Source: CAVAWX01 sp963642995 (GTDB lineage Bacteria > Actinomycetota > Coriobacteriia > Coriobacteriales > QAMH01). From it: a stretch of DNA of 46,740 nucleotides. The stretch spans positions 1 through 46,740 of the forward strand of contig CAVIIZ010000007.1 of NCBI GenBank assembly GCA_963642995.1, read 5' to 3'. The notes below the pieces were generated by a model. The model searched no databases, was not told the DNA's origin, and was given only the letters and a program-made list of their open reading frames with translations. Positions 44,766 to 46,740 of the stretch are shown here, piece by piece. The position numbers and the translations under genes were made by a program. The stretch's first letter is position 1, and each line of letters begins with the position of its first letter.

Positions 44766-44845
44766 TGCATAACGTAGGATTTCGGCTAGAAAAATCTTTG
44801 CATAACGTAGAAAATCCGCTCGAAAAATCCTTGCATAACGTAGAA
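44766..44845 (+). repeat. Triple direct-repeat array upstream of ATPase C, 33-bp period
   Basis: TGCATAACGTAGRA is at 44766-44779, 44799-44812 and 44832-44845, exactly 33 bp apart. The last two units also share GAAAAATC before the core, so almost the whole 33 bp is repeated. The array ends 67 bp before the ATPase start. Confidence 0.93.
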
Positions 44846-44912
44846 TGGCGAATCGCGAAAAGAAAACCGCCGAAAGAGGGGGCATCTGCTGCAGCGAAAA
44901 GGAGACGACCGC

Positions 44913-46271
44913 GTGTTCGAACGTAAAGCCTATGGGGATATGCTGCGATGGAGCGAGGAAGAGCCACGCACTGCCCTTCTTGTGCGGGGCGCCCGTCAGG
45001 TTGGCAAAAGCACGCTCGTCCGCCGTCTCGGGCAAACACGCTACGAGGTGTTCGTCGAGGTCAATCTTTTCAGAGACGCCGCGGCTAGAGAAGCTCTCGC
45101 GAATGCCCGTGACGCAGGAGAATTCATAAGCCGCATCTCGCTGCTGTCCGATGTTGCGCTCGTGCCGGGGCGCACCCTTGTCTTCATAGACGAGATCCAA
45201 GAGCTGCCCGACATCGTCACCATGGCGAAATTCCTCGTGGAAGATGGCAGGTTTCACTACGTCTTTTCCGGGTCCATGCTGGGAACCGAGCTGGGAAAGA
45301 TTCGATCGTATCCGGTCGGCTTTGTGACCGAGTTGATCATGTACCCGATGGATTTCGAGGAGTTTTGCTGGGCTTTGAACGTGAGCCGCGAGGGCTTGAA
45401 CATGGTGCGCGCGTCGTGCAAAGACCTTGCTCCCGTCCCCGACTACCTGCACGAGGCACTGCTGTCCTATTTCCGCACGTATGTCGTTGTCGGAGGTATG
45501 CCGGAAGCCGTCCAGCGATTTGTTGACACGCAAGGCGATTTGGCGGCAGTCCGTGCGCTCCAAACCATGCTTGTCGAGAGCTACAAGCACGACATAAAGA
45601 AATATGCGGGCACGCGCGCCTTGAACGTGGAGTCCATCTTCGACCAGCTTCCCTTGCAGCTGAACAGCGGCACGAGGCGTTTCGTGTTGAACTCGGTCGA
45701 CGACGACGCCCGCTACGAGAGCTACCGCAAGGATTTCGTCTGGCTGGTCTCGGCAGGTGTGGCCTTGAAATGCAATCAGGTGAGCGACCCGAAAGCGCCC
45801 CTGAAAGCGACCGACCGTCCGGGCTTGTTCAAGTTGTACGAATCCGACACGGGGATGCTGGTGAGCCGCTATCCGCAGAGTCTGGCGCGAGCCGTGTATT
45901 TTGACGAGCGCAAAGTGAACCAGGGGGCGGTGTTCGAGAATGTGGTGGCCCAGCAGCTTGCAGCCGGCGGCTACCCTCTTTACTACTCGATGAGCCGCAA
46001 GCGCGGCGAGGTCGATTTTCTCACCGAGGGCCGTGCCGGCGAGGTGGTCCCCTTGGAGGTGAAGTCGGGCACCAGCGTGCGAGCCCATGCGGCGCTTGAC
46101 AAGCTGCTCGAGACAGACGAGTTCTCCATCCCCCGCGGAGTGGTTCTCTCGCGCCTGAACGTCGAGGCCGAGGGGAAGGTGGTGTATCTGCCGTGGTACG
46201 CGGTCTTCTGCCTCGATGAAGTGCTGCTTGCCGAAGCTCCCTTGCCGAGGGCGGTCCTGCCGAAGATCTAG
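44913..46271 (+). CDS. AAA ATPase with DUF4143 domain (paralogue C)
   Basis: This 452-aa paralogue starts (M)FERK with Walker A GARQVGKS at residues 26-33, the same position as in A and B. Walker B is LVFIDEIQELP, the sensor FSGSMLG, and the C-terminus has GEVDFLTEGRAGEVVPLEVKSG, the nuclease-like pattern. The GTG at 44913 is served by AAGGAG (44897-44902). It lies as a cassette with its repeat array between two ~100-bp direct repeats. Confidence 0.88.
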   Translation: MFERKAYGDMLRWSEEEPRTALLVRGARQVGKSTLVRRLGQTRYEVFVEVNLFRDAAAREALANARDAGEFISRISLLSDVALVPGRTLVFIDEIQELPDIVTMAKFLVEDGRFHYVFSGSMLGTELGKIRSYPVGFVTELIMYPMDFEEFCWALNVSREGLNMVRASCKDLAPVPDYLHEALLSYFRTYVVVGGMPEAVQRFVDTQGDLAAVRALQTMLVESYKHDIKKYAGTRALNVESIFDQLPLQLNSGTRRFVLNSVDDDARYESYRKDFVWLVSAGVALKCNQVSDPKAPLKATDRPGLFKLYESDTGMLVSRYPQSLARAVYFDERKVNQGAVFENVVAQQLAAGGYPLYYSMSRKRGEVDFLTEGRAGEVVPLEVKSGTSVRAHAALDKLLETDEFSIPRGVVLSRLNVEAEGKVVYLPWYAVFCLDEVLLAEAPLPRAVLPKI

Positions 46272-46351
46272 CGGCGCGACCTGCAGCGCTGGTGGAGCAC
46301 ATGGAAAAGCGCATTGTGCCCATGCCGTCTCGAAATCATCGCGGTGGCTGA

Positions 46352-46490
46352 CGAGACGCGGGGACAAAAAACATCGGTGCGTTTTCCACCCTTTCTCCAA
46401 GTGTCAAATCCCAAGTGCGGGGGGCGCTGCGCCTGTACGGCGAGTTCTCGCGGATGGCGGCTTGAAGTTGCTGCACCTCCGCCTGCTCGC
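46352..46490 (+). repeat. Direct repeat flanking ATPase C, right copy, with gene remnant
   Basis: Bases 46382-46490 match 44594-44705. In the frame ending at 46465 it reads FSTLSPSVKSQVRG-LRLYGEFSRMAA-stop, the same remnant C-terminus as the left copy, preceded only by a short open stretch from 46352. The remaining bases to the next gene hold nothing recognisable. Confidence 0.8.
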
Positions 46491-46529
46491 CCGAGCGTGC
46501 TGTGGCTGTGCGTGGGTTTTCTCGGCCCC

Positions 46530-46740
46530 TTACAGCGCCGTCTGGCGTTTCCACAGCCTCGCGTACGGCCCGTCTTGCTCGATCAGCTCGGCGTGCGGGC
46601 CGTCTTGGACGATGCGCCCCTTTTCCAGCACGACGATGCGGTCGAGGTTTGCCACGGTGGACAGACGGTGCGCCACGACGAGGACGGTGCGCCCGCGCAT
46701 GAGCGTCTCCAGCGCGTCGGCCACGAGCTTCTCGCTTTCC
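46530..46740 (-). CDS. ABC exporter ATP-binding subunit, C-terminal end only
   Basis: The last ~70 residues of an ABC-type ATPase domain are visible; the gene runs off the right edge. After ESEKLVADALETLMRGRT comes the strand and H-loop VLVVAHRLSTVANLD, then RIVVLEKGRIVQDGPHAELIEQDGPYARLW, typical of fused membrane-ATPase exporters of the MsbA/LmrA type. Walker A, the signature motif and the membrane domain are outside the window, so the substrate cannot be guessed. Confidence 0.9.
   Translation of the reverse strand, partial: ESEKLVADALETLMRGRTVLVVAHRLSTVANLDRIVVLEKGRIVQDGPHAELIEQDGPYARLWKRQTAL

Overview
High-GC, actinobacterial-type DNA, most likely from an anaerobic gut member of the Coriobacteriia (Eggerthellales/Eggerthellaceae-like). 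The grounds are an actinobacterial-type RpoB/RpoC, secreted proteins with twin-arginine signals, a fused two-ATPase 2-hydroxyacyl-CoA dehydratase activase, several AAA/DUF4143 ATPases, and frequent GTG/TTG starts. The genus cannot be fixed from this window.

Left third (1-23.1 kb): the conserved translation/transcription core, broken up by accessory surface genes. A 5'-truncated surface protein with InlB-type and DUF6273-like domains is followed by an L10-type leader with a probable attenuator, then rplJ-rplL. A 1485-aa Tat-exported protein separates rplL from rpoB-rpoC. RpoC carries a C-terminal extension containing a domain that aligns with the C-terminal DNA-binding domain of RNA polymerase alpha. 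Next come a membrane protein with a TPR-like tail, a VanW-family secreted protein, and rpsL-rpsG-fusA-rpsJ behind a strong promoter and a structured leader. The S10 operon does not continue after rpsJ: a terminator and a broken cytosine-5 DNA methyltransferase gene follow.

Middle (23.1-31.1 kb): an orphan triple-repeat array, tRNA-Ala(CGC), a TerC-family membrane protein, RNase D, tRNA-Ser(CGA), an AI-2E-family membrane protein and, convergent with it, a two-gene nitrogenase-like operon. In that operon a component-1-like protein overlaps by 4 bp a protein in which a component-1-like half-domain is fused to a complete NifH-type Fe-protein. No nif cofactor genes are nearby.

Right third (31.2-46.7 kb): three paralogous AAA-DUF4143 ATPases, each preceded in its own orientation by exactly three direct repeats at a 32-33 bp period. 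The core differs between loci but is related (GAAAA followed by GCA). Between the first and second lies a set of secreted, membrane and methyltransferase genes, two of which start from a duplicated leader that includes the first ~15 codons, followed by the large acyl-CoA dehydratase activase. The third ATPase is flanked by direct repeats of about 100 bp and by gene relics. The window ends in the 3' end of an ABC exporter gene on the minus strand.

The strongest candidates for undescribed biology are the ATPase/triple-repeat loci, the fused NifH-like operon, and the alpha-CTD-like domain on RpoC. No database search could be run; assignments rest on motif recognition and internal comparison.
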